In this document: positions 6,515-7,315 of the stretch, in pieces | Layout: each line of letters starts with the position of its first letter | How positions within the stretch are numbered: the stretch's first letter is position 1 | Source of the DNA: Pseudomonadota bacterium | GTDB lineage: Bacteria > Pseudomonadota > Gammaproteobacteria > Pseudomonadales > Cellvibrionaceae | Direction: 5' to 3' | DNA length: 7,315 nucleotides | Assembly (NCBI GenBank): GCA_023416875.1 | Contig: JAEZGT010000327.1 | Span: forward strand, 1-7,315 | Program-made: the position numbers and the translations under genes | Notes under the pieces: generated by a model | The model's input: only the letters and a program-made list of their open reading frames with translations | What the model was told of the DNA's origin: nothing | The model's database searches: none

Positions 6515-6583
6515 TCGTGTTGCTTTCCTTCTGGCCCGAGCTGGACAGCAGGCCGCATGGACCGCAGACAAACATCTCAGGAA

Positions 6584-6660
6584 TGGTCGGAGTGGAGGGA
6601 TTCGAACCCCCGACATTCTGCTCCCAAAGCAGACGCGCTACCAGACTGCGCTACACTCCG
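6584..6660 (-). tRNA. tRNA-Pro (anticodon TGG)
   Basis: The minus strand gives acceptor stem CGGAGTG/CACTCCG, D-arm TAGCGCAGTCTGGTAGCGC, anticodon stem TCTGC/GCAGA around loop TTTGGGA, T-loop GTTCGAATC, discriminator A and encoded CCA. The first base is C rather than G, as usual for proline tRNAs. Anticodon TGG is at 6624-6626. It is the first gene of the tRNA cluster, about 50 bp downstream of the predicted transcription start. Confidence 0.97.
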
Positions 6661-6716
6661 CCGACACGAAAGGCCGTATTGAAAACCCGAGAGGGGCCGC
6701 CATTCGAGAGGTGCGC

Positions 6717-6745
6717 ATCATACCCATGACCCGATAGCTCGTCAA
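6717..6745 (-). promoter_or_regulatory. sigma-70 promoter of the tRNA cluster, with GC-rich discriminator
   Basis: On the minus strand TTGACG (6740-6745) and TATGAT (6717-6722) are separated by exactly 17 bases; each hexamer matches the sigma-70 consensus at five of six positions. The bases after the -10 box are GCGCACC. Such GC-rich discriminators are known in stable-RNA promoters under stringent (ppGpp) control. Predicted start is near 6709-6711, giving a leader of about 50 bases before tRNA-Pro. Confidence 0.75.
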
Positions 6746-6752
6746 CGATCAA

Positions 6753-6768
6753 TTTGGCTGTTGCCAAA
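6753..6768. repeat. 6-bp inverted repeat between the tRNA promoter and folD
   Basis: TTTGGC and GCCAAA are separated by four bases, seven bases upstream of the -35 box of the tRNA promoter and about 140 bp upstream of folD. The position fits an activator or repressor site for either transcript, but a repeat of this size can occur by chance. The surrounding 247-bp gap (6661-6907) shows no other gene and no clear folD promoter. Confidence 0.3.
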
Positions 6769-6907
6769 CCTCCATACAACGCGATGCAAATGCGGGATGC
6801 GCCGAGTTAATAATCCATAAAAAGATGCGACTGGTCGTTGGCGGACGGCCGACCCTGTGGGAAAATGCGCAGCCTTCATACTCTGCGAAAAACCTGGACT
6901 CTAGATC

Positions 6908-7315
6908 ATGGCGGCACTCATCCTCGACGGCAAAGCACTGGCGCAAAAAACCGAAACAGAATTGGCGGCGCGGGTCGCCGCGATCAAAGCCTCCAGCGGT
7001 GTCACACCTATTCTCGCCACCATCCTCGTCGGGGATGACCCCGCCTCCGCGACCTACGTCAAAATGAAGGGCAATGCCTGCACCCGCATCGGCATGGACT
7101 CCCTCAAAGTGGAACTGCCCAAAGAAACCACCACCGAACAACTTCTCGCGAAAATCCAAGAACTCAATGCCAATCCCGCCGTGCACGGCATACTGCTGCA
7201 ACACCCAGTTCCGCACCAAATAGAAGAGCGCACATGCTTCGATGCCATCGCACTTAATAAAGACGTCGATGGGGTAACCTGCCTAGGTTTTGGCCGCATG
7301 GCGATGGGAGAGGAA
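6908..7315 (+). CDS. folD: bifunctional methylenetetrahydrofolate dehydrogenase/cyclohydrolase, N-terminal part
   Basis: FolD is a cytoplasmic one-carbon enzyme that oxidises 5,10-methylene-tetrahydrofolate with NADP+ and hydrolyses the methenyl product to 10-formyl-tetrahydrofolate. The first 136 residues are present, and the frame is open to the window edge; the NADP-binding second half is outside. ILDGKALA is at 5-12. The catalytic region YVKMKGNAC has Y50 and K54 at the same positions as in E. coli FolD. Q98 lies in GILLQHPVP and D121 in KDVDGV, also at E. coli positions. The start ATG is the first possible one because an in-frame TAG lies at 6902-6904; no strong ribosome-binding site is visible. 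The gene is divergent from the tRNA cluster. GILLQHPVP replaces the common GILVQLPLP, and VTCLGFGRMAMGE follows the KDVDG motif, so this is a less usual FolD subtype for a gammaproteobacterium as far as I can recall. Confidence 0.93.
   Translation, partial: MAALILDGKALAQKTETELAARVAAIKASSGVTPILATILVGDDPASATYVKMKGNACTRIGMDSLKVELPKETTTEQLLAKIQELNANPAVHGILLQHPVPHQIEERTCFDAIALNKDVDGVTCLGFGRMAMGEE

Noticed and set aside
6838..6866. Candidate folD promoter TTGGCG with 17-bp spacing to GAAAAT
   Set aside because: The -10 box is poor and nothing else supports it, so I did not list it as a feature.
6749..7219. Minus-strand 156-codon open frame opposite folD
   Set aside because: It is the shadow of the folD coding strand, rich in Gly, Phe and Asp from antisense codons, and it overlaps the intergenic region without a credible start.

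Overview
The window looks like chromosomal DNA of a gammaproteobacterium. The evidence is tRNA genes with encoded CCA ends, a Pro(UGG)-Arg(UCU)-His(GUG) tRNA cluster divergent from folD (an arrangement I recall from pseudomonads and relatives), an enterobacterial-type 388-residue UDP-glucose dehydrogenase, and a protein kinase tail like the PP2C-kinase fusions of pseudomonads and marine relatives. A Cellvibrio/Saccharophagus-like organism is a reasonable guess, but it is not proven from this sequence.

Layout, left to right. Positions 1-410 (+) hold the C-terminal end of a membrane-anchored Ser/Thr protein kinase. After a 21-bp convergent gap, positions 432-6114 hold six tightly spaced minus-strand genes. 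In transcription order they are rfbA, rfbC, rfbD, a UDP-glucuronate 4-epimerase-like gene, ugd and rfbB. The first four are linked by a 1-bp overlap, a 7-bp gap and a 4-bp ATGA overlap; ugd and rfbB follow after 66 and 41 bp. A 216-bp leader (6115-6330) with a perfect 16-bp palindrome separates rfbA from three minus-strand tRNA genes (His, Arg, Pro; 6331-6660). Those are served by a near-consensus sigma-70 promoter at 6717-6745. From 6908 (+) the 5' part of folD runs off the right end.

How the genes work together. RfbA, RfbB, RfbC and RfbD form the complete four-step route from glucose-1-phosphate and dTTP to dTDP-L-rhamnose. Ugd converts UDP-glucose to UDP-glucuronate, and the adjacent epimerase most likely converts that to UDP-galacturonate. 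The operon is therefore a precursor-supply unit for a rhamnose- and uronic-acid-containing surface polysaccharide. No glycosyltransferase, flippase or polymerase gene lies in the window.

All six sugar genes are full length with the expected catalytic residues. Points worth a second look are the TTG start of rfbA, rfbB sitting last and apart from rfbACD, an A8 tract inside a small inverted repeat in rfbB, a hairpin around the rfbB ribosome-binding site, no visible terminator between the tRNA cluster and rfbA, the palindrome in that leader, and a variant substrate-site signature in FolD. I found no mobile element, CRISPR array or clearly new system.
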